64,000 bases of DNA from Oceanicola sp. (GCA_017792405.1 CP051231.1:1156011-1220010), one strand, 5' to 3'. Numbered from the stretch's first letter, positions 25,441 through 34,683 are shown. Notes: generated by a model from the letters alone, not told the origin. Numbers and translations are program-made.

Positions 25441-25705
25441 TGGTGGTCCTTGAGCGGTCAGGGGGTTTTGACTGGCGGGTCAAGGAAAGTCCAGCGGCGA
25501 AGGCCTTGGGGAACCTCGCCGGCGGCTCGCGGAATTTCAGCGGAGACTTGCCTCCCGAGCGGGGCCATGTCGGTTGGATTGGTTGATCGCCGGGGGGCGC
25601 TCCACTAAGAGTTGATCCAGTTGCGAGGTGCAGCCAGCGGGCATGGTGCGCCATCAGGGTCACCATCCTCGCCCTTGAAAGTACGCTATTTGTAGGGGGT
25701 TCGAC

Positions 25706-26668
25706 TTGCGTATTGCAGTGGGCGCGATCACGCGCCGACGGCCTGAAGGTCTCAAATGTCTACTTGACAGCTTTGCGAGCATGGAGCGGCCGGAAGGGGC
25801 TGCCATCGAGTTCGTATTCTGTGAGAACGATGACGAGAGCACGATTTCCGATGTTGTGGACAACTTCCGGAGCGAGGTGCCCGAGCCGGTCCAACTGATG
25901 CTGGAGCCCAAAAAGGGAATTCCGTTCGCGCGCAATCGCGTTCTGACTGCCGCGCTGGATCAGGGCTTCGACTTTCTGACCTTTGTGGATGACGACGAAG
26001 TCGTGCGGCGGGATTGGCTGGTGAACCTGATTTCAGCGATGCAGGCCCGAGACTTGGACCTTTGCGGTGGGCCGGTCGAGTTTGAGCGGCCCGCCGATCA
26101 GTTGAGCCCGATGCAGGAGGCGGTGTTCCTGCACAAGACGGAACGCTCGCTCAAGCGAAACGTTCGGCGTGAGGCCGGTGTCGTGGCGGCAAAAGATACT
26201 AAACTCGACATCTACACAAACAACTGGTGCGTTCGACTTGACGCGGTGCGTGCGAACGGGCTGAGGTTTGACGATGCGCTGCGGTATACTGGCGGCAGCG
26301 ATACGCGGTTCAGCCGACAGATGCGCGGTGCGGGCGCCCGGATCGGCTGGGTCCCCTCTGCCCGGGTGTGTGAAACACTGCCACAGAAGCGTCTGACCCT
26401 TTCATACTACGCCGGCCGTGCGCGAGACCAGGCGAGCAATGACGTGATGATCCGCAAGCACAGCCCGTTAAAGACTTGGATCAGGGTGGCTCAGCGGTTG
26501 ATCGACGTCTTCATAAATCTGCTGACGGTGCCGGTGCGTGGGCGCAAGGCGCTTGTGAATGCGGGTTTCAAGCTTGGGATGGCAACGGGCTTGATGCGTG
26601 CCGCGATCGGCCTGAAGAGTGGACATTATGCGCCGCGCCACGAGAGCCTTCATGTGGAAAGTCAGTAG
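25706..26668 (+). CDS. family 2 glycosyltransferase (TTG start)
   Basis: 320 residues of the GT-A fold: nucleotide-binding start RIAVGAITRRRPE, GIPFARNRVL (71-80), and the metal-binding FVDDDEVV with Asp 95-97. A C-terminal pair of amphipathic helices suggests membrane association. The start is a TTG six bases after GGGGG and gives the usual N-terminus of this group. Third-position GC is visibly lower than in neighbouring genes. With the decayed sulfotransferase-like fragment downstream, it suggests an accessory polysaccharide locus that has been partly lost. Confidence 0.85.
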   Translation: MRIAVGAITRRRPEGLKCLLDSFASMERPEGAAIEFVFCENDDESTISDVVDNFRSEVPEPVQLMLEPKKGIPFARNRVLTAALDQGFDFLTFVDDDEVVRRDWLVNLISAMQARDLDLCGGPVEFERPADQLSPMQEAVFLHKTERSLKRNVRREAGVVAAKDTKLDIYTNNWCVRLDAVRANGLRFDDALRYTGGSDTRFSRQMRGAGARIGWVPSARVCETLPQKRLTLSYYAGRARDQASNDVMIRKHSPLKTWIRVAQRLIDVFINLLTVPVRGRKALVNAGFKLGMATGLMRAAIGLKSGHYAPRHESLHVESQ

Positions 26669-26785
26669 GGTCAGGCGGTCTTCGGTCCGGCGCATGCGAG
26701 GCGGTTGCGAAAATCGGTAAGGGTTTGGCAGCCTTTGAGGGCGCTCAGACATGTGGTTCGATGCGGGGTTCGGGCGTGCGGCTGA

Positions 26786-27169
26786 TGTTTAGAGCCGGAT
26801 GTAAGTTATTCTCCACGCACTGAAGTAAGCGGCGCGGGAAGCAGTCGCCTGTCTGACTTTTTCCCAAATGTGCGGCTCGCTGCAAATCAGCCTGCCCCGC
26901 AGAAGGGCTGGGAGACGGATCTTGTTTGGGACGAGAACTTTCCGGCGTTCGAGCTTCCGCAGGGGAGTAAGTTGGAAGACTACATTTGCCGATACTATGA
27001 CCTCTATTATGCCCACCTCGATGAGACCGCTGCGGCCTGGCCTGAGAATGTGCGGGTTTTCGGGCTGGATCAGATGACGACAGAAGCGGGCAGGCGCGAG
27101 ATTTTGGAGTTCTGTCTGCCCGGCCGCGCCCATGTGGATTTCGACGCGCATTTGAACAAGGGATCGTGA
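26786..27169 (+). pseudogene. C-terminal remnant of a sulfotransferase-like gene
   Basis: Open frame of 127 codons after a TGA at 26783, lacking an ATG. It contains what reads as a genuine protein end: SRLSDFFPNVRLA, LVWDENFPAFELPQGS, YICRYYDLYYAHLDE and NVRVFGLDQMTTEAGR before the stop at 27167. The last part looks like the C-terminal region of sulfotransferase-type proteins. No N-terminal PAPS-binding motif exists upstream, and 26669-26785 holds no recognisable coding sequence. A GTG at 26870 could in principle start a 99-residue protein, but a truncated gene is more likely. Confidence 0.55.
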
Positions 27170-27176
27170 GACAGAA

Positions 27177-27205
27177 AAAGGACCGGGCAGGGGGCCCGGT
27201 CCTTT
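27177..27205 (-). terminator. rho-independent terminator of mmsA
   Basis: Twelve-base-pair stem AAAGGACCGGGC / GCCCGGTCCTTT with a five-base loop. On the minus strand it is followed by TTTTTC, a proper U tract, and it lies 28 bases after the mmsA stop. It also sits just after the convergent pseudogene remnant. Confidence 0.85.
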
Positions 27206-27232
27206 GTGGTTCGTCTCGGGGTGACGCCCGCT

Positions 27233-28735
27233 TTAGTCCATCTGTTTGAAGGCGAATTCGCCGCCTTCCTTGATGCCCGAGAACCAGCGCGACGTGACCG
27301 TTTTGGTGCGGGTATAGAAGCGGAAGGCGTCGGGGCCGTATTGGTTGAGGTCGCCGAAGCCGGATTTCTTCCAACCGCCGAAGGTGTGGTAGCTCAGCGG
27401 CACCGGGATCGGGAAGTTGATGCCGACCATGCCGACGTTGACCCGGTGGGCGAAGTCGCGGGCGGTGTCGCCGTCGGCGGTATAGATCGCCGTGCCGTTG
27501 CCGTAGGGGTTGTCCATCGTCAGCTTGAGGGCCTCTTCGTAGCTCTCGGTGCGGACTTGGGTGAGGACGGGGCCGAAGATCTCTTCCTTGTAGATGTCCA
27601 TGTCGGGGGTGACACGGTCGAAGAGGTGGGGGCCAACGAAGAAGCCCTCTTCGTAGCCTTGCAGCGAGAAGTCGCGGCCATCGACGACAAGCTCGGCGCC
27701 TTGCTCGACGCCGGAGTTCACCAGCCCGAGGATGCGCTCCTTGGCGGCGGCGGTGATGACCGGGCCATAGTCGACATCGTTCTCGGAGGTGTAGGGGCCG
27801 ACCTTGAGCGCCTCGATGCGGGGCACCAGTTTTTCGATCAGGGTGTCCGCGGTCTTTTCACCCACCGGCACGGCGACGGAGATGGCCATGCAACGCTCGC
27901 CGGCGGCGCCGTAGGCGGCACCGACGAGCGCGTCGGCGGCCTTGTCCATGTCGGCGTCGGGCATGACGATCATGTGGTTCTTCGCGCCGCCGAAGCACTG
28001 CGCGCGTTTGCCGTTGGCGGTGGCGCGGCTGTAGATGTACTGGGCGATCGGCGTGGAGCCGACGAAGGCGACGGCCTGGATGGTCTCGTTATCCAGCAGG
28101 GCGTCCACCGCCTCCTTGTCGCCGTTCACCACCTGCAGCACGCCATCGGGCAGGCCTGCCTCTTGCAGAAGCTCGGCGAGGCGCATCGCGGTGGAGGGCA
28201 CGCGCTCGGACGGCTTGAGGATCATGGCGTTGCCGCAGACGAGGGAGCCGGCCATCTTCCACAGCGGGATCATCGCGGGGAAGTTGAAGGGGGTGATGCC
28301 GGCCACCACGCCGAGGGGTTGGCGCATGGAGTAGAGGTCGATGCCGGGGCCGCCGTCATCGGTGTATTCGCCCTTCAGCATGTGGGGGGCGCCCATGCAG
28401 ACCTCGACGAACTCGAGACCGCGCTGCACATCGCCCTTGGCGTCGGGGATGGTCTTGCCGTGCTCGCGGGCGACCAGCTCGGCCAGCTCTTCCATGTGCT
28501 CGTTGATCAGGGCGCCGAACTTCATCATCACGCGGGCGCGGCGCTGCGGGTTGGTCGCACCCCAGGCCTTCTGGGCTTCGGCGGCGCGGGCGACGGCGTC
28601 ATCAACCTCGGCCTTCGAGGCCAGAGCGACGCTGTCCTGCACCTCGCCGGTGGCGGGGTTGAAGATGTCGGCGCTGCGGCCGGACTGGCCTGCGCTGTGC
28701 TTGCCGTCGATGAAATGTCCGATCTGGGTGCTCAT
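27233..28735 (-). CDS. mmsA: methylmalonate-semialdehyde dehydrogenase (CoA-acylating)
   Basis: Converts methylmalonate semialdehyde to propionyl-CoA with NAD and CoA, the last special step of valine breakdown. 500 residues of the aldehyde dehydrogenase superfamily: PFNFPAMIPLWK (149-160), the NAD region KPSERVPSTA (174-183) and FVGSTPIAQYI, and the nucleophile in GAAGERCMAIS (Cys 282). It stands apart from the valine operon at 18.4-21.5 kb and is divergent from its own LysR gene; a TGCATTAATGCA palindrome lies in their spacer. A strong terminator follows. Confidence 0.95.
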   Translation of the reverse strand: MSTQIGHFIDGKHSAGQSGRSADIFNPATGEVQDSVALASKAEVDDAVARAAEAQKAWGATNPQRRARVMMKFGALINEHMEELAELVAREHGKTIPDAKGDVQRGLEFVEVCMGAPHMLKGEYTDDGGPGIDLYSMRQPLGVVAGITPFNFPAMIPLWKMAGSLVCGNAMILKPSERVPSTAMRLAELLQEAGLPDGVLQVVNGDKEAVDALLDNETIQAVAFVGSTPIAQYIYSRATANGKRAQCFGGAKNHMIVMPDADMDKAADALVGAAYGAAGERCMAISVAVPVGEKTADTLIEKLVPRIEALKVGPYTSENDVDYGPVITAAAKERILGLVNSGVEQGAELVVDGRDFSLQGYEEGFFVGPHLFDRVTPDMDIYKEEIFGPVLTQVRTESYEEALKLTMDNPYGNGTAIYTADGDTARDFAHRVNVGMVGINFPIPVPLSYHTFGGWKKSGFGDLNQYGPDAFRFYTRTKTVTSRWFSGIKEGGEFAFKQMD

Positions 28736-28820
28736 GGCGGAACTCCTCCTGTTTTCTGGCTCGGGCGGATCCTACCCTTGCATTTCCTCCGGTAGAAGCG
28801 GCAGTTTGACAAAGACGTTT

Positions 28821-28832
28821 TGCATTAATGCA
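28821..28832. promoter_or_regulatory. palindrome between mmsA and its LysR gene
   Basis: Perfect 12-base palindrome TGCATTAATGCA, ten bases before the LysR start and 86 bases before the mmsA start. Position and AT-rich centre suit autoregulation by the LysR protein; the usual T-N11-A core also fits (TGCATTAATGCA flanked by T and A). Confidence 0.5.
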
Positions 28833-28841
28833 GGTACATGA

Positions 28842-29735
28842 ATGGCCTTCTCGTGGGATGACATGCGGATTTTCATCGCTGTGGCGCGAGAGGGCAGCCT
28901 CTCTGGCGCGGGCACGGCGCTGAAGCTGGACCCGGCCACGGTGGGGCGGCGGGTGCAGCGGCTGGAGGAGAGCCTTGGGGCGCCGCTGTTTCTGAAATCA
29001 CCGCAGGGCTATGCGCCGAGCGAGGCGGGGGAGCGGCTGATGCCGCATGCCGAGGAGTTGGAGCAGGCAATGCTCACCGCCGAGGACGCGGTGCGCGGGC
29101 AGGAAGACAGGCTGACCGGCGCCATCCGGGTGGGCGCGCCCGATGGCTGTGCCAACTTCCTGCTGCCGCAGGTGGTGGCGCGGATCTGCGATGCCCATCC
29201 GGAGCTGGAGGTGCAGATCGTGTCGCTGCCGCGGGTGTTCAACCTCAACCGCCGGGAGGCCGACATGGCGATTGCCGTCTCGCGCCCCACCGCCGGGCGG
29301 CTGACGGTACAGAAGATCACCGACTATCACCTCTACCTTGCCGCCCATCGCCGTTGGCTGAAGGGCAACCCGATCGAGCGGCTGGAAGACCTGCGGGGCA
29401 AGCGGCTGGTGGGCTACATCCCCGACATGATCTTCGACAAGGAGCTGGATTACCTTGGCGAGCTGGGGCTGGAGAAAGTGCAGCTCGCCTCCAACTCGGT
29501 GTCGGTGCAGTTTGCATGGGTCCGGCAGGGCAAGGGGATCGGGGTGGTGCATGGATTTGCGCTTGGCAATGCGGGCCGCGTGGAGCGGGTGCTGCCCGAC
29601 GAGGTGGCGCTGCGACGGACCTTCTGGCTGGTGCGCCATGCCGATGATCGCCGCGTGCGCCGGATGAGCCGCTTTGCGGAACTCCTGTGCGAGGGGCTCC
29701 GCGCAGAGGTGGAGCGGCTCGAAGCGGAAGCTTGA
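28842..29735 (+). CDS. LysR-family regulator, probable mmsA regulator
   Basis: 297 residues with the N-terminal winged helix (FIAVAREGSLSGAGTALKLDP near 11-31, then VGRRVQRLEESLGAPLF) and the two-lobed effector domain (GAIRVGAPDGCANFLLP near 91). Divergent from mmsA with a 106-base spacer containing the TGCATTAATGCA palindrome; control of mmsA is inferred from this. It is a different subfamily from the LysR gene at 11482, with modest resemblance in the DNA-binding part. Confidence 0.9.
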   Translation: MAFSWDDMRIFIAVAREGSLSGAGTALKLDPATVGRRVQRLEESLGAPLFLKSPQGYAPSEAGERLMPHAEELEQAMLTAEDAVRGQEDRLTGAIRVGAPDGCANFLLPQVVARICDAHPELEVQIVSLPRVFNLNRREADMAIAVSRPTAGRLTVQKITDYHLYLAAHRRWLKGNPIERLEDLRGKRLVGYIPDMIFDKELDYLGELGLEKVQLASNSVSVQFAWVRQGKGIGVVHGFALGNAGRVERVLPDEVALRRTFWLVRHADDRRVRRMSRFAELLCEGLRAEVERLEAEA

Positions 29736-29792
29736 CAGAGCGCCCCGGCTGGCGCGACCCTCAACTTGAACGGGCAAAGTCGGAGGTAAGCC

Positions 29793-30227
29793 ATGCTTGT
29801 GCAACAGATTCTCAAGGACAAGGGCGAAGGCGGCGTGCTCTGTGTGAAGCCCGGAAGCTCTGTCGCCGATGCGGCCCGGCTGCTCTCGGAAAAGCGGATC
29901 GGCTCGGTGATCGTTTCGGCGGATGGGAAGACGGCACAGGGGATCCTCTCGGAGCGCGACATCGTGCGCGAGCTGGGGCGGCGCGGGCCGGGTTGCCTGA
30001 GCGACACGGTGGATGACCTGATGACCTCCAAGCTGGTGACCTGCTCCAAGGAGGAGACGGCGCTGAGCGTGCTGGAGAAGATGACCGAGGGCCGGTTTCG
30101 CCACATGCCGGTGCTGGAGGGCGAGGAGATGATCGGCCTCATTTCGATTGGTGACGTGGTGAAGGCGCGGCTTTCGGAACTGGCGATGGAGAAGAACGCG
30201 CTCGAAGGGATGATCATGGGGCATTGA
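29793..30227 (+). CDS. tandem CBS-domain protein
   Basis: 144 residues made of two CBS motifs (about 8-62 and 72-128), with the closing GILSERDIVREL and GLISIGDVVKARL of each. Such stand-alone pairs bind adenosyl nucleotides and act as energy or ion-strength sensors; the partner is unknown. Soluble, cytoplasmic. A good AGGT-type ribosome site is present. It sits between the LysR gene and coaD on the same strand. Confidence 0.9.
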   Translation: MLVQQILKDKGEGGVLCVKPGSSVADAARLLSEKRIGSVIVSADGKTAQGILSERDIVRELGRRGPGCLSDTVDDLMTSKLVTCSKEETALSVLEKMTEGRFRHMPVLEGEEMIGLISIGDVVKARLSELAMEKNALEGMIMGH

Positions 30228-30425
30228 GCCCGGCCGGCTTGGGGTTGGGCTTTGGGCTGCGCTCGGCTTGGTGCGCCGGAAAGGCGCGCTCTACGGGCGG
30301 GGCCGCGCTGTGAGGGCTGCCGGATGCCACGCAAGAATGTTGCGCCGCGCTCCCGGTTTCGCCTTGCCCCCCGCGGGCCACTGGTGTTTTCTGCCGCCGA
30401 TCCGAGGCGCGAGGGAGGGACAGCC

Positions 30426-30917
30426 ATGCGCGTGGGGCTTTATCCGGGCACATTCGACCCGGTAACGCTTGGCCATATCGACATCATCACCCGGGCCACC
30501 GCGCTGGTGGACAGGCTGGTGATCGGCGTTGCGATCAATCGCGACAAGGGGCCGCTGTTTGACCTTGAAGAGCGCGAGGCGATGGTGGGCGACGAGTGCC
30601 GCGCGATTGCCGAGCGCACCGGCTGCGAGATCGTGGTGCATCCGTTCGAGAACCTGCTGATCGATTGCGCCCGCGACGTGGGTGCCGGGTTGATCGTGCG
30701 CGGGCTGCGGGCTGTGGCCGATTTCGAGTATGAATATCAGATGGTTGGCATGAACCGGCAGCTTGACGACAGCATCGAGACGGTCTTCCTGATGGCCAGC
30801 GCCGAGCGGCAGGCGATTGCCTCCAAGCTGGTGAAGGAGATCGCGCGGCTGGGGGGCGACATCTCGAAGTTCGTCAGCCCCTCGGTGCGTGAGAAGCTGC
30901 TGGCCAAGTACGCCTGA
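30426..30917 (+). CDS. coaD: phosphopantetheine adenylyltransferase
   Basis: Adenylylates 4'-phosphopantetheine in the fourth step of coenzyme A synthesis. 163 residues with the nucleotidyltransferase motif TFDPVTLGHID (Thr14-Leu-Gly-His17), IVRGLRAVADFEYE near 89 and FVSPSVREKL at the end. Start at 30426 after GAGGGA gives the exact family N-terminus; the in-frame upstream sequence is non-coding. Confidence 0.96.
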   Translation: MRVGLYPGTFDPVTLGHIDIITRATALVDRLVIGVAINRDKGPLFDLEEREAMVGDECRAIAERTGCEIVVHPFENLLIDCARDVGAGLIVRGLRAVADFEYEYQMVGMNRQLDDSIETVFLMASAERQAIASKLVKEIARLGGDISKFVSPSVREKLLAKYA

Positions 30918-30935
30918 GCCGGGTAGGGCAGCGCC

Positions 30936-31733
30936 ATGGTTGCCAATGTCATCTGCATCAAATGGGGCACGCTCTTTGGCCCTGAGTACGTGAACCGGCT
31001 CTATAGCGGGGCGCGGCGCCACTTGAGCGATGATGTGCGGTTCTTCTGCATGACCGAGGAGCGCGGCGGGCTGCACCCCGATGTGGAGGTGCTCGACCTG
31101 CCGGTGGAGCCGTTTCTGGCCGAGATGGATGCGGCGCTGGCCGTGGCCAACCGGCAGGGGGCGATGCGCAAGGTCTCGCTGTTCCGGCCCGGGCTGATCC
31201 CCGACCTCGACGGGCCGTTGCTGGGCTTCGATCTGGACGTGGTGGTGACCGGGTCTTTGGATGGCTTGCTGAACTACGCCCCCGGCAAGGTGGCGATGCG
31301 GGCCGATTGGGTGGAGGCGCGGCGGGGCCGGAAAACCGGCCACGGCTCGGTGTTCCGCTTCGACCCGGCGCTGCATGGCTGGCTCTATGAGGTGCTGGCG
31401 AGCGATGCGAAGCGCCAAGTGGAGAAGGCGCGGGGGAGCGAGCAGCGGTATACATCGACGCTGGCGCAGGAGCGAGGTGAGTTTGCCTATTTGCCCGGCG
31501 ATGAGGTGGTGAGCTTCAAGCACGATTGTCTCGGGCTACCGCCGAAGAACTGGTTGGTGCCGGCCAAGCTTCCCGAGGCGGCGAAGGTGGTGTGCTTTCA
31601 CGGGCACCCGAAGATGCATGAAGCGGTGGAGGGCTATTCCGGCTCGTGGCTGCGCTATTGCAAGCCGACGCCTTGGCTCGCGGAGCACTGGATCGACCGG
31701 GCGCGGGATGATCTTGGGGCGGAGTGGGCTTAG
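30936..31733 (+). CDS. glycosyltransferase-like protein with GT-A DxD motif
   Basis: 265 residues. N-terminal VANVICIKWGTLFGPEYVNRLY and FFCMTEE resemble the nucleotide-sugar fold, and LLGFDLDVVVTGSLDGLL near 94 carries the DxD metal motif. The C-terminal part has PGDEVVSFKH and VVCFHGHPKMHE. This is a common Rhodobacterales family of unassigned glycosyltransferase-like proteins. It follows coaD by 18 bases and is probably on the same transcript. Confidence 0.75.
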   Translation: MVANVICIKWGTLFGPEYVNRLYSGARRHLSDDVRFFCMTEERGGLHPDVEVLDLPVEPFLAEMDAALAVANRQGAMRKVSLFRPGLIPDLDGPLLGFDLDVVVTGSLDGLLNYAPGKVAMRADWVEARRGRKTGHGSVFRFDPALHGWLYEVLASDAKRQVEKARGSEQRYTSTLAQERGEFAYLPGDEVVSFKHDCLGLPPKNWLVPAKLPEAAKVVCFHGHPKMHEAVEGYSGSWLRYCKPTPWLAEHWIDRARDDLGAEWA

Positions 31734-31843
31734 GTCGGCAGGTTGTGCCGAGCGCTCGGTTTTCACGGCATTTCAACGGGCTCCCGCTTGCCTGACGCGG
31801 GGCGTGTCGTAGACTTAACTATTGTTTCTGGCGGAGTAAGCTG

Positions 31844-32272
31844 ATGCGTATTTTCAAAACTATTTGCACCGTGGCGCTCATTTGCGGGCTCGCGGGAGGC
31901 GCGATCGCCAAGCCCAAGGTCGTGCGCAAGGTCAAAGTGACGAAGGACTTCATCGCTGATGAGGTCAAGCCGAATGGCGAGGCGAAGGGCTACAAGTTTC
32001 GTATGAACATGGTTGTGCGGAATGGGATCATCGAGGTTTGCGGTGTGGGTATTCATACCGAGGCAAGGCTGCGTGAGCCGATCCGGCAGTTGATGCGCGG
32101 AATGGCTCTCTCGATGAACGGCAAGGTGATCCTGCGGGACTTCACCTTCTTCGCCAAAGCCAAGAGCGTCAGAGGGCTGGACAGTGCGGTGGCCAACTGC
32201 GCTTCAACGGGGGCGAAGCTTCCCAAGGGCAAGCCGGACTTCAGCTGGAGCGCGCGCCGGGTCACCTATTGA
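31844..32272 (+). CDS. exported hypothetical protein
   Basis: 142 residues: signal peptide (1-22, ending GGAIAKP), then a Lys-rich beta segment (VRKVKVTKDFIADEV) and a mid-part with MVVRNGIIEVCGVGIHT. Two Cys (near 66 and 118) could form a disulfide. Not recognised. The spacer upstream (31734-31843) contains a CCGAGCGCTCGGTTTT terminator-like element at 31748-31763 and must carry its own promoter. Convergent with moaA with a 12-base gap. Confidence 0.7.
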   Translation: MRIFKTICTVALICGLAGGAIAKPKVVRKVKVTKDFIADEVKPNGEAKGYKFRMNMVVRNGIIEVCGVGIHTEARLREPIRQLMRGMALSMNGKVILRDFTFFAKAKSVRGLDSAVANCASTGAKLPKGKPDFSWSARRVTY

Positions 32273-32284
32273 ACGTGGGGTGAT

Positions 32285-33289
32285 CTACCCGCCCGTGTGG
32301 CTCATGTGCCGTGAGACCTGGCCCTCTACCGTCTGGCGGGAGTAGTCGAAGTCGTGGCCCTTGGGTTTGAGGGCAATGGCGGCGCGGATGGCCTCTTCGA
32401 ACTCGGGGCCGGGGCCGTATTGGCGGAGGGGCGCGCGGAGGTCGGCGCGGTCTTCCTGGCCGAGGCACATGTAGAGTTCGCCGGTGCAGGTCATCCGGAC
32501 GCGGTTGCAGCTTTCGCAGAAGTTATGGGTCAGCGGGGTGATGAAGCCGATCTTCTGGCCGGTTTCCTGAAGCTGGACGTAGCGGGCGGGGCCGCCGGTG
32601 CGCTCTGTCAGGTCGATCAGGGTGTAGTGCTCGGCAAGTTTGGCGCGGAGATCCTTGAGCGACCAGTATTGGCCGATGCGGTCTTCGTTGCCGAGATCGC
32701 CCATCGGCATGACCTCGATCCATGTCAGGTCCATGTCGCGGGCGGCGCAGAACTCGGTGAGGGTGAACAGCTCATCTTCGTTGAAACCCTTGAGGGCGAC
32801 GGCGTTGAGCTTGACCCGGAGGCCCGCGGCTTGGGCAGCATCGAGCCCGCGGAGCACCTGGGGCAGGCGGCCCCAGCGGGTGACGCGGGCGAATTTCTCC
32901 TCGTCCAGCGTGTCGATGGAGACGTTTATGCGTTTGACGCCTGCCGCCGCGAGTTGCGGGGCGAAGCGCTCCAGTTGCGAGCCGTTGGTGGTGAGCGTCA
33001 GCTCATCGAGTGCGCCGGACTCCAGATGGCGGGTCATCCCCTCGAAGAAGGTCATGATGCCCTTGCGCACCAGCGGTTCTCCGCCGGTGATGCGCAGCTT
33101 GCGGACGCCGAGGCCGATGAAGCCGGTGCAGGCAGCATCGAGCTCTTCGAGCGTGAGCAGCTCCTTCTTGGGCAGGAAGGTCATGTTCTCGGACATGCAG
33201 TAGACGCAGCGGAAATCGCAGCGGTCGGTCACGGAGACCCGCAAATAGGTGATCGGGCGCTGGAAGGGGTCGATCAGGGGCGTTTGCAT
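32285..33289 (-). CDS. moaA: GTP 3',8-cyclase, molybdenum cofactor synthesis
   Basis: Radical-SAM enzyme for the first step of molybdopterin synthesis. 334 residues: CDFRCVYC (Cys 24, 28, 31) binds the SAM cluster, [12 protein letters not shown] near 67 is the SAM motif, a second cluster site [19 protein letters not shown] lies near 258-276, and the protein ends with the essential GG tail (HMSHTGG). Length and motifs are canonical. No other moa/moe gene is in the window. Confidence 0.97.
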   Translation of the reverse strand: MQTPLIDPFQRPITYLRVSVTDRCDFRCVYCMSENMTFLPKKELLTLEELDAACTGFIGLGVRKLRITGGEPLVRKGIMTFFEGMTRHLESGALDELTLTTNGSQLERFAPQLAAAGVKRINVSIDTLDEEKFARVTRWGRLPQVLRGLDAAQAAGLRVKLNAVALKGFNEDELFTLTEFCAARDMDLTWIEVMPMGDLGNEDRIGQYWSLKDLRAKLAEHYTLIDLTERTGGPARYVQLQETGQKIGFITPLTHNFCESCNRVRMTCTGELYMCLGQEDRADLRAPLRQYGPGPEFEEAIRAAIALKPKGHDFDYSRQTVEGQVSRHMSHTGG

Positions 33290-33365
33290 GGGATATAGCT
33301 AGGCCGTAAAGGGCGAGGCGGCAAGGTGAATTGCGGCAGGTCCGACCAAGGTGGCAAGGAGCAGG

Positions 33366-33875
33366 ATGGTGCAGGCGATGAAGGGTATTCTGGGGATGGC
33401 GGCTGTGGCCGCGCTGTTGGCAGGCTGCGCCGAAGGGCCGTTTGCGATGAAACCGAAGGCCGGGGCTGCGGGCGGGGCTGAAGAGCCGCGCGAGAGCGTG
33501 GCGCCGGTGGCCGCCGCCGCGCCGCCGCCGCCGGAGAATGCTCGCACGGCGGCGCAGTTCGACACCACGACAGAGGAAGAGAAACAGGCCGCTGCCGCCG
33601 CGCCGGTGGCCGCCGAGCGCGAATTGGGCACCACGATTGCCTCGCTGGGCGACCCGACGGACCCGGGCTTTTGGGCGGAGACGCCGCTGGTGACCACGGC
33701 GCAGGCCGGGCGGCTGGTGTATCCGGGCAATGGCAATTCGGTGCAGGTCGAGCTGCGGCCTTCGGGCGGCGAGGCGGGATCGGGCACGCGGGTTTCTTTG
33801 CCGGCGTTCCAGGTGCTTGGCGCGCCGCTGACCGGGCTGCCGGAGCTGGTGGTTTATGCGGGGTCGGCGGGGTAG
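33366..33875 (+). CDS. small lipoprotein
   Basis: 169 residues with a lipoprotein signal (lipobox LAGC at about residues 17-20), an Ala/Pro/Glu-rich unstructured middle (VAPVAAAAPPPPENART), and a short C-terminal beta domain (GRLVYPGNGNSVQVELRPSGG). It would be anchored to the inner or outer membrane. Start at 33366 follows AAGGAG; an in-frame ATG at 33378 also gives a signal peptide. Divergent from moaA. Function unknown. Confidence 0.72.
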   Translation: MVQAMKGILGMAAVAALLAGCAEGPFAMKPKAGAAGGAEEPRESVAPVAAAAPPPPENARTAAQFDTTTEEEKQAAAAAPVAAERELGTTIASLGDPTDPGFWAETPLVTTAQAGRLVYPGNGNSVQVELRPSGGEAGSGTRVSLPAFQVLGAPLTGLPELVVYAGSAG

Positions 33876-33916
33876 CGCCGTCCTTACAGGCGTCAACACG
33901 GTGGCGTTTGACTAAT

Positions 33917-33971
33917 GTCGGAGTGGGGGCGCTGCCCCCACACCCCCGGAGATATTTGTAGCAAGAAAATG
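33917..33971 (+). repeat. two-hairpin dispersed repeat, copy B
   Basis: Same bipartite element as at 21576 and 52599: GTGGGGGC-GCT-GCCCCCAC stem, CACCCCCG, then ATATTTGTAGCAAGAAAAT. It starts 42 bases after the lipoprotein stop and lies between convergent genes. Confidence 0.8.
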
Positions 33972-33996
33972 AGCTGCTGCGGGGCGTTGACCGCGG

Positions 33997-34671
33997 TCAG
34001 AGGTGCTTGGCAGCTTCGCGTTGGGCGAAGGGTTTGAGGCCTTGGCCGGGACCGGCGAGGAAGCGGCGGGTGGCTTCGGCATCATGCTTGGAGAGGTCGC
34101 GGAGCCACCATGCGACGGCTTTCTGGATGAACCATTCCGGGTCGGTGACGTAGCCCTCGGCCCATGTGAGCACGCGGGCGCGGGCCTGCGCCTCGGCGGT
34201 GTTCGGGTTGTTCTTTTTGGCCAGCGGCAGGGTGACGGTGAGGGCGGCGCGGCGGGTCCATAAGCTATCGCTCGTGGTCCAGGCTTCGATGGTGTCCATG
34301 CGGGTGAGGTCGGCCATGAGGCGCTTTTGCCCGGCCATCATGGCGTGGTCAGCGATGGCCCAGCTGTCGAGGTCGGGCAGCCAGCTCTGGATCAGCGCCC
34401 AGGCGTCGGCATCTGGGCGCAGGCGGGCCTGGGTGAGCAGCTTGGCGGCGGCGATGCGGGCCTCGAAGATATCGGTTTGCCAGAGGGCTTCGGCGAGGGC
34501 CACGCGCTCAGGGACTGACAGGTTGCGGCGCCAGTCGGTGGTGAGCTCGTTCAGCGCCGGGTTGGAGATGCCGATGACCTCGCGGCTCTGTTTGTGGTAG
34601 GCGGCCATGCCCTCGGCGCGGCCCGGCTCGGCGAGGGCGCGGAGGGCGGAGAGGGCATCTTGCAGCGTCAT
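33997..34671 (-). CDS. DNA alkylation repair protein, AlkD-like
   Basis: 224 residues, all helical HEAT-like repeats. Segments LNELTTDWRR, LWQTDIFEARIAAAKLLTQ, LDSWAIADHAM and DPEWFIQKAVAWWLRDLSKHD match the AlkD-type family that excises alkylated bases without base flipping. The substrate specificity of this copy is unknown. It follows glmS on the same strand with a 12-base gap, so may be co-transcribed. Confidence 0.85.
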   Translation of the reverse strand: MTLQDALSALRALAEPGRAEGMAAYHKQSREVIGISNPALNELTTDWRRNLSVPERVALAEALWQTDIFEARIAAAKLLTQARLRPDADAWALIQSWLPDLDSWAIADHAMMAGQKRLMADLTRMDTIEAWTTSDSLWTRRAALTVTLPLAKKNNPNTAEAQARARVLTWAEGYVTDPEWFIQKAVAWWLRDLSKHDAEATRRFLAGPGQGLKPFAQREAAKHL

Positions 34672-34683
34672 CAGGCGGTGGCT

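Noticed and set aside
25441..25705. Possible gene in the spacer before the GT2 gene
   Set aside because: Short frames only, none with a ribosome site or conserved-looking sequence.
26789..27151. 120-codon minus-strand frame opposite the sulfotransferase-like remnant
   Set aside because: The plus-strand frame has protein-like sequence and a natural C-terminus; the minus frame does not resemble any protein.
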